Assembly: GCF_000966285.1 (NCBI RefSeq)
Contig: NZ_KQ031391.1
Coordinates: 1,382,278 to 1,446,277 of the forward strand
Direction: 5' to 3'
DNA: 64,000 nucleotides
Source: Pseudofrankia sp. DC12
GTDB lineage: Bacteria > Actinomycetota > Actinomycetes > Frankiales > Frankiaceae
Shown here: in pieces, positions 1 to 8,655 of the stretch
Layout: each line of letters opens with the position of its first letter
Position numbering within the stretch: position 1 is the first letter of the stretch
Notes under the pieces: generated by a model
Seen by the model: the letters and a program-made list of their open reading frames with translations, nothing else
What the model was told of the DNA's origin: nothing
Database searches by the model: none
Position numbers and translations under genes: made by a program

Positions 1-1169
1 AGATCGAGGGCCGCCCGGCCACAGTCGACCTGCTCGCCGCGCAGCAGGCTGTGCTGGACGCGGCGTTCGGCGGGCCCACGACGATCGCGGGTGTCCCCGT
101 CGGGGCCGCGGATTGGTTCCGGGGGCTGCGGTTCGCGGCGGCGCTGCACCGCGTGTTCGCGCCCGTCGACTACGTCGCCGCCTATCCAGGGATGCCGCCG
201 GTGGCGGCTGACGCGTTCGCGACCGCAGCGCAGACCCGGTCGAGCAAAGCCGCGTTACGGGCGCGGAACCCGCCGAACGTCGGCCATGCCGCGGCAGATC
301 TGTTGCTGGCGTTTCGGGCGCTGGCCGCCGCCGATCCCGACGCGTGCACGCAGCTGCTGATGCCGCTGGCGGCGGCAGAGGCCCAGCTGCTGAACACGTC
401 GACCGACCAGCGGCGGCGTGACCAGATGTGGACCGTGGACTGCCCCGGGATCCTGCCGCGGCTCTGGAAGGCGATCCGCCGCTCCCGGCACCGGGTCTTC
501 GACGCCACCGTGCGGCCAGTGCTGCGGACGCCGACTGCGGCGGGACTGGAGTTCCGCCACCTTCCCCATCTGATCGGCGCCGAGGACTACCGGCAGCTGG
601 TCGCCTCCCGCCTTCCGGGATGCAATGAGGTGGTCGGACGGCGGCTGACGGCCGCGGCGTGCGCGCGCCTGCTCGGCGCCCGTTCCTGGCACGCGGCGAC
701 GGAGAGGCTCGGCATGCCTGGCCACGCAAAAGTCGTAGTCCAGAACGCGGGGCTGGTCCGCCGGCTGCCGGAGCCAGACGCCTTCTGGGCCGCAGCGTCG
801 GCGGTGATGGACCGGCTGGCGGCCCGCGGGCCAGTCGACTACGCCGCCCGCCGCACAGCGCTGGCCAGCCTGGCCGAGCTCCCCCCGACCGTGGCGGAGC
901 GGATCGACGCCAGGTCGGGGGTGCGCATCGTCCCACGGCAACGCCGGCACGCCGCCGCCTGGATCTGGGCCGAGCTGACCAGCGGTGACATCCGTGACGC
1001 CCCCGCCTATCCGGCCTGGCTGCCGGACGGGCAGCCGGTGCGCGGCGCCGCCCACCGGCTGGACGGCGCCCACCGCCGCGCGTTCGTCGCGGACCTGCCG
1101 GCGCCAGCCGCCGCAGAGCTCCGCCGCTACGGCGTCGGCCTGCTGGCCCGCCATGGGATCAGCGCATGA
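1..1169 (+). CDS. tniQ: TniQ/TnsD-like transposition protein, C-terminal part
   Basis: The reading frame is open back to base 3, so the gene starts left of the window and only about the last 390 codons are seen. I call it TniQ-like mainly because it sits directly before tnsA, tnsB and tnsC, overlapping tnsA by 4 bases. It also has a helix-turn-helix-like stretch (LTAAACARLLGARSW, near 650-700) of the kind TniQ/TnsD proteins use on target DNA. In Tn7-like elements this family selects the target site and recruits the AAA+ regulator TnsC. The zinc-binding N-terminus expected of the family would lie outside the window, so the family call cannot be completed from sequence alone. Confidence 0.55.
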   Translation, partial: IEGRPATVDLLAAQQAVLDAAFGGPTTIAGVPVGAADWFRGLRFAAALHRVFAPVDYVAAYPGMPPVAADAFATAAQTRSSKAALRARNPPNVGHAAADLLLAFRALAAADPDACTQLLMPLAAAEAQLLNTSTDQRRRDQMWTVDCPGILPRLWKAIRRSRHRVFDATVRPVLRTPTAAGLEFRHLPHLIGAEDYRQLVASRLPGCNEVVGRRLTAAACARLLGARSWHAATERLGMPGHAKVVVQNAGLVRRLPEPDAFWAAASAVMDRLAARGPVDYAARRTALASLAELPPTVAERIDARSGVRIVPRQRRHAAAWIWAELTSGDIRDAPAYPAWLPDGQPVRGAAHRLDGAHRRAFVADLPAPAAAELRRYGVGLLARHGISA

Positions 1170-1906
1170 CCCGACACCCCAGCGGCGACAGCAGGGTGAA
1201 AGTCCGCTACCTCGACGCCGGGGGCGTCGACCGGCTCGTGACGGCAGAACAGGTCGGCGAGGTCGCGTTCGAGACCTGCCCGCCGGTCCGCACGATCCCC
1301 GCCTATCACGGGCAGAAACACACCCCGGGCCGCTACTGGTCGGCCACCGCGAGCGGGCTGCTGGCCTACGAAAGCTTTCTGGAATGCCAGTGGCTGACGC
1401 TGCTGGACTTCGACGTGACGGTGACCGCGATCGCCACCCAGGCCCTGGAGCTGCACGGCAACGACACCGACGGGAAATGGCGGCACGTCCCGGACATCTT
1501 CACCCGCCGCAGCGACGGATCGGTACTCGTCGTGGACGTGAAGAACCCTCACCGACGGCACGATCCCGCGGTGGTCCGGCAAGCCGAGCGGACCGCGGTG
1601 GCCTGCGGCCGGCTGGGCTGGGCCTATGAGATGGTGACCGTCCCACCCAGGCAGCGATACGCCACCATTGCCTGGCTGGCCGGCTACCGCCGGCCGCTAC
1701 GGGCCACCGCCAGCCTGGTGACGCCCGTCCTGAGCTCGGCGGCGGATCCGGTGCGGCTGGCGGACCTGCTCGCCGCGACCGGCGCGCCAGAGCTGGCCCG
1801 GCCGGTGGTCTTCCACCTCCTCTGGCACCACCGGCTGCTCTGCGACCTGGATACGCCGCTGCGCGAGCACACCCTGGTCCACGCGGCACCCCCACAGCCG
1901 TCATGA
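1166..1906 (+). CDS. tnsA: TnsA-like transposase endonuclease subunit
   Basis: This 246-aa protein has the restriction-endonuclease-like layout of TnsA. A conserved acidic helix (AYESFLECQWL, Glu69/Glu73) is followed by HVPDIF (Asp110) and LVVDVKNP (Asp124, Lys126), which make the expected metal-binding E-D-xxK centre. In Tn7-like elements TnsA cuts the 5' ends of the transposon while TnsB joins the 3' ends, giving cut-and-paste movement. It overlaps the gene before it and tnsB after it by 4 bases each, so it is the second gene of a coupled tniQ-tnsA-tnsB-tnsC operon. The gene looks intact, but its partners tnsB and tnsC are broken, so the element should not move by itself. Confidence 0.8.
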   Translation: MTRHPSGDSRVKVRYLDAGGVDRLVTAEQVGEVAFETCPPVRTIPAYHGQKHTPGRYWSATASGLLAYESFLECQWLTLLDFDVTVTAIATQALELHGNDTDGKWRHVPDIFTRRSDGSVLVVDVKNPHRRHDPAVVRQAERTAVACGRLGWAYEMVTVPPRQRYATIAWLAGYRRPLRATASLVTPVLSSAADPVRLADLLAATGAPELARPVVFHLLWHHRLLCDLDTPLREHTLVHAAPPQPS

Positions 1907-3983
1907 CCGGGAAGACCAGGCTCGCCCTGGGCGACTGGATCACCTTCGACGACCAGCGACACCAGGTCGTCGGGTTCACCGACACCGGCATCCGGCTACG
2001 GTCACAGACCGGCCGCACGCAGCTCGTCCTCGTCGGTGCCCTGCTGGGCGATCCCAGCTTCCAAACCGAGCCGACCCCGACGACCAGCCGGCCGGCCCCG
2101 ACCGCAGGCGCGGCGGACCGGGAGGCGGTGCTGCTCGGCCTGCCCGCCGCGGAAAGGGCACGGGTCGAGGAGATGGAAGCCCACCTGCTGGAAGCCGAGA
2201 CCGGCTACCGATCCGGCGACCCTGCCAGCGGCAAACCTCACGTCGGCTACGACCCGGCGCACACGACGTTGAGTGAACGGATCGAGGCCAAGGCCAGCGA
2301 GCTGGGACTGACCAGCCGCAGGCTCTGGCAGCTGCGCCGGTCCTGGCAACGTGACGGGCTGATCGGCCTCGCAGACAAGCGCAAGACCCGCCCCCACGCA
2401 CCGCTGGCCCGCGTCGATCCACGGATCATCACAGCCATCCGGGAGCAGGCCGCGGCCGACCGGCTGGACTCCTCAGCAACGGTCGGGAACCGGTTTCACC
2501 GCCGGACCCAGAACCGCTCGACGCCCAGCACGGGCCCGGCGTGGTCGTGCTGCCCGGCAAGGACAGCTTCCGGCGGATCGTGAACCTGCTGGTCGACAGC
2601 AGACCCAGCGATCCCGCCGCCCGGCGGATCCGCGCGGCGAATCAGCCCGACCGGACCTACGGAGCGGTGGCCGCCACCAGACCAGGCGAAGTCGTGATGA
2701 TGGACACCACCGGACTCGACGTGATCGCGTACGACCCGGCTTGCAACGTCACCGTGCCGGTGGAACTCACCGTCGCCTTGGACCTGGCGACCCGGTCCCT
2801 GCTGGCCTGGCGGCTCACACCCCGTAGCACCAAAAGCGTCGACATCGGCCTGCTGCTCGCGGACGTCATGAGCCCAGAGCCGATGCGCCCGCACTGGCCC
2901 GACGCCCTGCGCTTCGCGATGCTGCGAATCCCGCACGAACGGATCCTGACCGTCGACGAACGTCTCGCCCATGCCGCGGCCCGGCCGGTGATCTACCCGG
3001 AGACGTTGCTGTTCGACCACGGCAAACCCTACAAGTCCGAGGTCGTCACCCGGGCCTGCCGACGGCTGGGTATCAGCATCCAGGACGCCAGGACATTCAC
3101 CCCCACCGACAAACCTCACGTCGAGCGGGTCTTCGAGACGATCAACCGGCAGTTCTGCGAACACGTGGCCGGCTACAAAGGTTCGGACATCGCCCACCGG
3201 GGCGCGCACGTCGAGGACAGCGCCCGGTGGAGCATCGACGACCTCGCCGAACTGTTCGCCGAATATGTCGTCGCGATCTACCAGCGCCGCCACCACTCCG
3301 GTCTGATCCTGCACGGCTTCCCCGACCTGCACGCCTCCCCGAACGAGGCATACACGATGGCCATAGCCGCCGCCGGATACGTCGACTGCCCGACCGACCC
3401 GGACCTCTACTACGAGTTGCTGCCGATCGCGGACGGCAAGGGCCGCACCATCCAACCGGCCGGCGTCCGCATCGGCTACCTCACCTACAACGCGGACATC
3501 CTCTACCGCTACCGCAAGACCCGCTCGCCCTACCCGGACGGGCTCTGGCCCATCCGCCGCGATCCCCGCAACCTGCTGCACGCCTATTTCCACGACCCGG
3601 CCGACGGACGGTGGCACGTGCTGCGCTGGACCCACGCACTGGATGCCCACCAGCCGTTCACCGACCTCACCGTCCGCGAAGCCCGCCGGCTTGTCGCCCT
3701 ACGCGGGCGGAACCCCGCCGACCAGGACGAGGTCGCCGTCGCTCTACTCGAACTGCAGAACCGCGTCGACGCGCCAGAAACCTGGACCCGCACCGCGCGC
3801 ATCCGACAGACCCGCGACGCCCACCGCGGCCGGGCCGCTCACCGCGATGCCCAGCGAGGCAGACCGCCAACCGACGACCAGCAAGACCTCCCGCTGCGGC
3901 CCGTTCCCGAAGACGACGACCTGGACCTCGACGAACTGCCGGCCGCCGAGGTCTGGGACCCCCACCACGCCGGGACGGCCTGA
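1903..3983 (+). pseudogene. tnsB: TnsB-like DDE transposase, broken by a frameshift
   Basis: The N-terminal part (from 1903) has a helix-turn-helix region (LGLTSRRLWQLRRSW). The C-terminal part has a retroviral-type integrase core with the DDE residues: VVMMDTTGLD (D1), TVALDLATRSLLAW, LLFDHGKPYK (D2) and KPHVERVFETIN (E), followed by a Mu-type C-terminal region. The halves are in different frames. Frame 1 runs into nonsense after about 2490, while frame 3 reads sensibly (EPLDAQHGPGVVVLPGK) from about 2508. A one-base indel between about 2485 and 2510 therefore separates DNA-binding and catalytic halves. A separate start at GTG 2541 could still make the catalytic half. TnsB normally binds element ends and joins strands. 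Confidence 0.75.
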
Positions 3984-4051
3984 TGCACTTCGCGCACCCG
4001 GGCCTCGCCGAACCCCGCACCAAAGAGGAATGGCGCGCCTACCTCGACGCC

Positions 4052-4061
4052 GCCCCACCCG
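4052..4061. repeat. 10-bp target site duplication, left copy
   Basis: GCCCCACCCG directly before the left end of the IS4-family element; identical to 6147-6156. It shows a simple insertion into tnsC. Confidence 0.9.
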
Positions 4062-6146
4062 CAATGCCAGTGAAACTCTCTTGATCGCGTGGGTCAGGCT
4101 GCCATGGCTGGCTGAGTGTGGTCACGTTCGGTGACATCGGGAAGCGTGAGTGTTGGGGCCGCCGTGGTGAGGGTGTCGGTGATCGGTCCGCAGATCCGGG
4201 TCTCGTAGACGACCTTGCGGGTGGTGAGGCCGGGTCCGGCGTGGGGGAACTCCGAGACGCTCTTCGCCCGGCGTTCGCGGGTGCGGTTGCGGTCGGGGGT
4301 GTTGCGCCGCCGGCTGAGTGCGCTGTGGATGGCGGCGAGCCGGTGTGCGACGACCTCGTCGGGCAGGCCGGGGGTCGCCGCGCCGAGGTGGCGGGTGAGC
4401 GCGAGCACCGTGGCCTTGGTGGACAGTTCCCGGGCCAGGACCGGCTGCCCGGCGCGGGCGCCGCGCTGGGCGGGGGTGGCCTGCGCGGCGGCGCTGCGCT
4501 GCACCGCGCGCAGGAGAGCCGCCCCGAGCAGGAGAGCGGGGATCTCCTGGTCGACCTCGAACGGGTCGGTGGCGCGCAGCATCGGCCCGGCTCCGGGTCC
4601 GGAGTCGTTCAGGGTGGCCTTGGTCTCGCGGATCGGGGTCTCGGTCGCGCCCCATCGGGCCCGGTAGCCGGCGGTGAGAGCGAGCGCGGGCAGCGCGGCG
4701 GGGTCGGTGATGTTCGTGGCCACGGCGAACGTCTCACCGGTGTGGACGCCGTCGGCGAACACGTCCCACTCGACGTCGCGCCAGCCGTGCAGCACGTCGT
4801 CGGTGCCGAGGTCGACGAGCGCCGAGCCGTCGGGCAGCCACGTGTCGACGTCGACGGTGATCCCGGCGCGCAGCCGCACCGCGAGGTTCATCCCGGCGCC
4901 GGTCAGCCGCCTCAGCCGCTCGGCGCCGGGGAAGTTACGGTCCCCGACGTGCAGGAGCCCAGGGTGACAGATCGCCGGGGTGGCGGTCGCGACCTGCTCG
5001 AGCAGCGTCTGCTCACCGGCGTCCTTCGCGCCCGAGGACGGGCCGTGGGCGTAGCCGAGCGGGGTCTTCGTCCCAGCGTCGACGTCGATCAGAAGGCGGA
5101 CGTGCGGGAACGGCGCCGGGTCGGTGCCCGCCCCGAAGCGCTCCCGGTTCGCCGCCGTGTCGGGCAGCCGCAGGAGGGTCCCGTCGAAGCCGGCGACCCG
5201 GAACGCTCCCGCGGCCAGCGCCTGTGGGTCGTGCGGGTCGAGGAGCTCCGCGCGCAGCACCACCAGGACCGCCTCGCACACCGCGGCGACCACCACCCCC
5301 GGCACGCCGCGCCGCGCCCGGGAGAACGCCGGCCCGCCGGGCGTGGCGGAGCAGCGGGTGAACGGGACGTCCGCGACCGGCGCGAACAACGCCGCCAGCA
5401 CGTCGTCCCACCCGGTGCCCGCCATCCACGACCCCAGGACCAGCGCCCGCACGACGACCCCCCGGGTCAACGCCAACGCCGTCTCCTGCCCGCGCACGGC
5501 GTCATCAGGTGCGGCGTCGTCGCTGCCGGGCGGTGTCGTCGCCTGGAACTGGGTGAACGCCTCGGCGATCAGCCGGTCGAGCGCGCCGGGGCCGAGCCGC
5601 CGGTCGAGCTCGGCCTCCGCCGCTCCCAGCGACACGTGGTCCGCCGCCCGGCCCGACAGGGCCAGATCCCCGTTGTCGTAGGCCCTGAGCGTCCCGGCCA
5701 GCACCGGCCGGTAGACGATCACCTGGTCGCCGTGGCGGGCCGGGAGCGCGCCCTCAGCCAGCGTGAGCAGGCCGCGGCGGTCGCGGGCCGGCGCCCGGCC
5801 GCCGCCGCGGCGCCCGGCCGTGCGAACCGGCCCCGCGGCCAGGTCCTCGGCACGCACCGCCAGCAGCCCGGCACCGACCCGGCCGAAGGCCACCCCGGGC
5901 AGCGCGACCGACGGGACGACAGGATAGAAACAGGACACGGCGGACTCCGGGTCAGGGAACTGGCTTCGACACCCTTCACCTCACCCGGAGATCCGCTCAA
6001 ACCCCGCAATCCGGGCACTCCCAGCACCCAAATCCTCCGCTCCGGCGACCTCCCACCCCACCCCCGACCGTCACCCAACGTCACCGCTAGCTCAGGCGCG
6101 GCCGGGTACCTCACACCTCGCGATCAAGCGCCTTACAACGGCATTG
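4062..6146. mobile_element. IS4-family insertion sequence (2085 bp) inside tnsC
   Basis: The element carries one transposase gene on the minus strand. Its ends are imperfect 28-bp inverted repeats, 4062-4089 and 6119-6146. By hand I count 22 of 28 matching positions, including CAATGCC at the outer tip and CTTGATCGCG at the inner side. It is flanked by perfect 10-bp direct repeats (GCCCCACCCG), in the size range known for IS4-family target duplications. The intact ends and duplication suggest a relatively recent, simple transposition event into tnsC. Confidence 0.9.
4094..5938 (-). CDS. IS4-family transposase
   Basis: This 614-aa DDE transposase starts at a GTG (MSCFYPVV). It has an N-terminal IS4-associated region (LDRLIAEAFTQF near residue 120), then the catalytic core: VAGFDGTLLRLPDT (first Asp), LHVGDRNFPG (second Asp) and the signature region TAGYRARWGATETPIRETK, matching the Y-R-E-K pattern of the IS4 family. 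It cuts and joins the ends of its own element. No internal stop or frameshift is seen, so it may be active. It is transcribed against the interrupted tnsC. Confidence 0.9.
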   Translation of the reverse strand: MSCFYPVVPSVALPGVAFGRVGAGLLAVRAEDLAAGPVRTAGRRGGGRAPARDRRGLLTLAEGALPARHGDQVIVYRPVLAGTLRAYDNGDLALSGRAADHVSLGAAEAELDRRLGPGALDRLIAEAFTQFQATTPPGSDDAAPDDAVRGQETALALTRGVVVRALVLGSWMAGTGWDDVLAALFAPVADVPFTRCSATPGGPAFSRARRGVPGVVVAAVCEAVLVVLRAELLDPHDPQALAAGAFRVAGFDGTLLRLPDTAANRERFGAGTDPAPFPHVRLLIDVDAGTKTPLGYAHGPSSGAKDAGEQTLLEQVATATPAICHPGLLHVGDRNFPGAERLRRLTGAGMNLAVRLRAGITVDVDTWLPDGSALVDLGTDDVLHGWRDVEWDVFADGVHTGETFAVATNITDPAALPALALTAGYRARWGATETPIRETKATLNDSGPGAGPMLRATDPFEVDQEIPALLLGAALLRAVQRSAAAQATPAQRGARAGQPVLARELSTKATVLALTRHLGAATPGLPDEVVAHRLAAIHSALSRRRNTPDRNRTRERRAKSVSEFPHAGPGLTTRKVVYETRICGPITDTLTTAAPTLTLPDVTERDHTQPAMAA

Positions 6147-6156
6147 GCCCCACCCG
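6147..6156. repeat. 10-bp target site duplication, right copy
   Basis: GCCCCACCCG directly after the right end of the IS4-family element; identical to 4052-4061. Confidence 0.9.
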
Positions 6157-6836
6157 TCCCGCCGGCGATGCCCACCCACGCCGACTACCAGCGGATGCAC
6201 CCTGACCAGCGCACCCTGCTCGACGAAGCCCGAGAGGACTACCACAGCGCGCTGGTCATCGTGCGCACCGAGCAGATGAAACGCATTCACCACCAGATCT
6301 ACCGCCGGATGCGGACCAATGCCCGCCAAGCCGCCGGCGCCCGCCGCGGCATCGTCCTGGACGGCCCAGCGACCGTCGGCAAGTCCACCCTGGTCAAAAT
6401 GTTCGCCGCCGACCTCGAACACAGCCTGCGCCGCCGGCATCCGGACCGCTTCGGCCCCGACGGCCTGCCCTACATCGTCGACGGCTACACGGTCGACTAC
6501 ACCCCGGTCGTCTACCTCAACATCCCCTCCCAGGCCACCCCGAAAGACCTTTCCGTCCTGCTCGCCGACTACCTCGGCCACCCACATTCCAACCACGCCA
6601 CCAAGAACGAGATCACCAAGGCCGTACTGGACGCGATGCGGCTCTGCGGAGTCGAACTCGTCATCATCGACGACATCCACTTCCTCGACCTGTCAGCACG
6701 CGAAGGAAAGGTCGTCAACGACCACCTGAAATACCTGGCCAACCACACCGCCGCCACCTTCGTCTACACAGGTGTCGACCTGAACACCTCCGGGCTGTTC
6801 CTCGAAGGCCACGGCAGCAGTCGCGCCACCCAGACC

Positions 6837-8655
6837 CACGGCGTACCGCAAAGTCAGTTGTCGCAGGTCAAGGCCAGTTTTCGGCACTGCGCCATGGCGG
6901 GAGGATCCTGCCGCCGCCTTGATCTTATGATCTTGGTTTGGTGACTGTCCGTCGCTGACGGCGCCAGGCGCGGGCGGCTCGCGGCCCCCTGAGCTAATGA
7001 CTGACAGTGACACCGGTGAGGTCGGGTCTGTCCGGGAGATGCCGGGTTGTCACGTTCGGCGTGCCGGCGGGGAGAAGGGCAACGGGGCGCGGTTAGGACA
7101 GGGGCTTCCTAGGTCCGATGTCCGCCGGAGGCCCCGTTGCCCGTCCAGTCTCGCATGCCCGTCTCGCGGAGCTCCCGGTCGACGGCGGCCCCTCGACGTC
7201 CCGCCCGTAGGGCGGCGACCGCGGCGAGGAAGGCTGTGGTGACGGCGGCTCGGTCCGAGGTGGCGAGGGCGCTGGCCGCGGCCGAACGCGAGGAGACCCT
7301 GGCTCGCGCGCAGGTGACAGTGAATGCGCTGGTCGCGCGGGCGGTGGCGGTGCGGGCACTGGCGGGCGGGTCGCTGCTCGAGGCGTTCGCGTCGGTGGTC
7401 GACCCGCGTCACCCGCGCGGGGTGCGCCACGCGCTCCCGGTGATCCTGACGTTGTGCGTGGGGGCGGTGCTGCGTGGGGAGACCGAGGTCCTCGACGTGG
7501 CGGTCGCGGTCGAGCACGCCGACCAGGTGCTGCTCGCCGCGTGCGGCGCCCGGACCTCGCCGACGACCGGCCTGTTCGAGGCCCCGTCGCAGGACACGGT
7601 GCTGCGCGTGCTCGCGAAGCTGAGCGCGGCATCCCTGGACGAGACCGTCGGGGCCCACCTGTCCGGCCGCGTGCGCCGCGTCCACGGCGAACGCCCCGAC
7701 CCCGACGACCCTGCCGGCCCGGACGGGAACGGGCAACCGGCGCACGCGGGCCGGGCGGGGCGGCGGCGTGAGCAGCGCGCCGCGCGGCGTGCGTTCGCCG
7801 CGGACGGCAAGGCGCTGCGCGGCGCCGCGCGCGACGGGACGCGCACGTACCTGCTCTCGGTGGCGACCCACGACGAGGGCGTCGTCGTCGCCCAGCACGA
7901 GATCGGCGAGAAGACCAACGAGGTCCCCGCCCTGGTCCCGCTACTGAAGGCCCTGGACGCCTACCAGCCCCTGGCCGGCGCCGTGATCACTGTCGATGCC
8001 GGCCACACCGTACGCGCGCACGGCAGGGCGATCCGCGCGCTCGGCGCGCACTTCGTGTTCACCGTCAAACTCAACACCCCGGCACTCAATGCCGACTGCG
8101 AGGCCGCCGCGGACTGGAACAACCTGCCCGTCGAGCACGCGGCCGAGACCCACGGCCACGGACGCGAGGAACTGCGCACGATCCGCCGCGCTCCGGCGAC
8201 CGCCGAGATCCGCGCCCGCCACCCGGGCGCCCGCACCGTCGCGCTCATCGAGCGCTACGCCACCCACACCGTCCACAAGGGCAAGGGCGCCAGGCGGGTC
8301 ACGCAGACCGTGACCACCGCGGTGTCGGTGTTCGTCATCACCAGCCTGGAACCCGACGAGGTCACCGCCGAGGAACTCGCGGGCTACGTGAAGGGCCACT
8401 GGGCCATCGAGAGCAAGGTCCACTATGTCCGTGACGTCACCTACCGTGAGGACGCCTCTCAGGTGAGGACCGGTGACCTCCCCCGAGTCATGGCCACGCT
8501 CCGTAACACAGCGATCAGCCTGATCCGGCTCGCCGGCCACAAGGCGATCAAGCCCACCATTCGGCGGCTCAAGCACGACACAGCCCTACTCCTGAACGTC
8601 CTCGGCCTCAAACACCCCGCCTGACCAGCACAGACAGACTTTGCGGTACGCCGTG
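6837..8655. mobile_element. ISAs1-family insertion sequence (1819 bp) at a rearrangement join
   Basis: The ends are perfect 19-bp inverted repeats: cacggcgtaccgcaaagtc at 6837-6855 and its reverse complement at 8637-8655. The flanks differ (left ...cccagacc, right cgacatcc...), so there is no target duplication. The left flank is inside tnsC and the right flank is inside a methyltransferase gene. About 300 bp at its left end, between the repeat and the transposase start, hold no other gene. The pattern fits an IS-mediated adjacent deletion or recombination between two IS copies. Confidence 0.85.
7155..8624 (+). CDS. ISAs1-family transposase
   Basis: A DDE transposase of about 489 aa with ISAs1 family signatures. 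The N-terminal associated domain includes SLLEAFASVVDPRHPRG. The catalytic core has AFAADGKALRGA (first Asp), GAVITVDAGHTVRAHG (second Asp) and KGHWAIESKVHYVRDV (Glu), followed by the family's conserved TYREDASQVRTG. ATG 7155 is chosen; TTG 7137 in frame is an alternative that adds six residues. The frame is intact and lies wholly between the element's inverted repeats. Confidence 0.9.
   Translation: MPVSRSSRSTAAPRRPARRAATAARKAVVTAARSEVARALAAAEREETLARAQVTVNALVARAVAVRALAGGSLLEAFASVVDPRHPRGVRHALPVILTLCVGAVLRGETEVLDVAVAVEHADQVLLAACGARTSPTTGLFEAPSQDTVLRVLAKLSAASLDETVGAHLSGRVRRVHGERPDPDDPAGPDGNGQPAHAGRAGRRREQRAARRAFAADGKALRGAARDGTRTYLLSVATHDEGVVVAQHEIGEKTNEVPALVPLLKALDAYQPLAGAVITVDAGHTVRAHGRAIRALGAHFVFTVKLNTPALNADCEAAADWNNLPVEHAAETHGHGREELRTIRRAPATAEIRARHPGARTVALIERYATHTVHKGKGARRVTQTVTTAVSVFVITSLEPDEVTAEELAGYVKGHWAIESKVHYVRDVTYREDASQVRTGDLPRVMATLRNTAISLIRLAGHKAIKPTIRRLKHDTALLLNVLGLKHPA

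Larger units (their letters stand above)
3983..6836 (+). pseudogene. tnsC: TnsC/TniB-like AAA+ ATPase, split by an IS and truncated at its 3' end
   Basis: The gene starts at ATG 3983, overlapping the tnsB stop. It runs to 4061, is interrupted by the IS4-family element, and resumes at 6157. Removing the IS and one target copy restores the frame (LDAAPP-VPPAMPTHADYQRM). The resumed part shows a Walker A motif (LDGPATVGKSTLVKMF), a Walker B motif (VELVIIDDIHFLD) and the sensor-like TFVYTGVDL of TnsC/TniB ATPases, which bridge target selection and transposase. At 6836 it runs into an ISAs1-family element and the rest of the AAA+ module is lost. No continuation is found beyond that element, so the 3' end was deleted rather than just interrupted. 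Confidence 0.8.

Noticed and set aside
4118..6205. A very long plus-strand reading frame opposite the IS4-type transposase
   Set aside because: Its product is a Gly/Arg/Val-rich shadow of the GC-skewed antisense strand and has no family resemblance. The minus-strand transposase with DDE motifs and matching IS ends explains the DNA.
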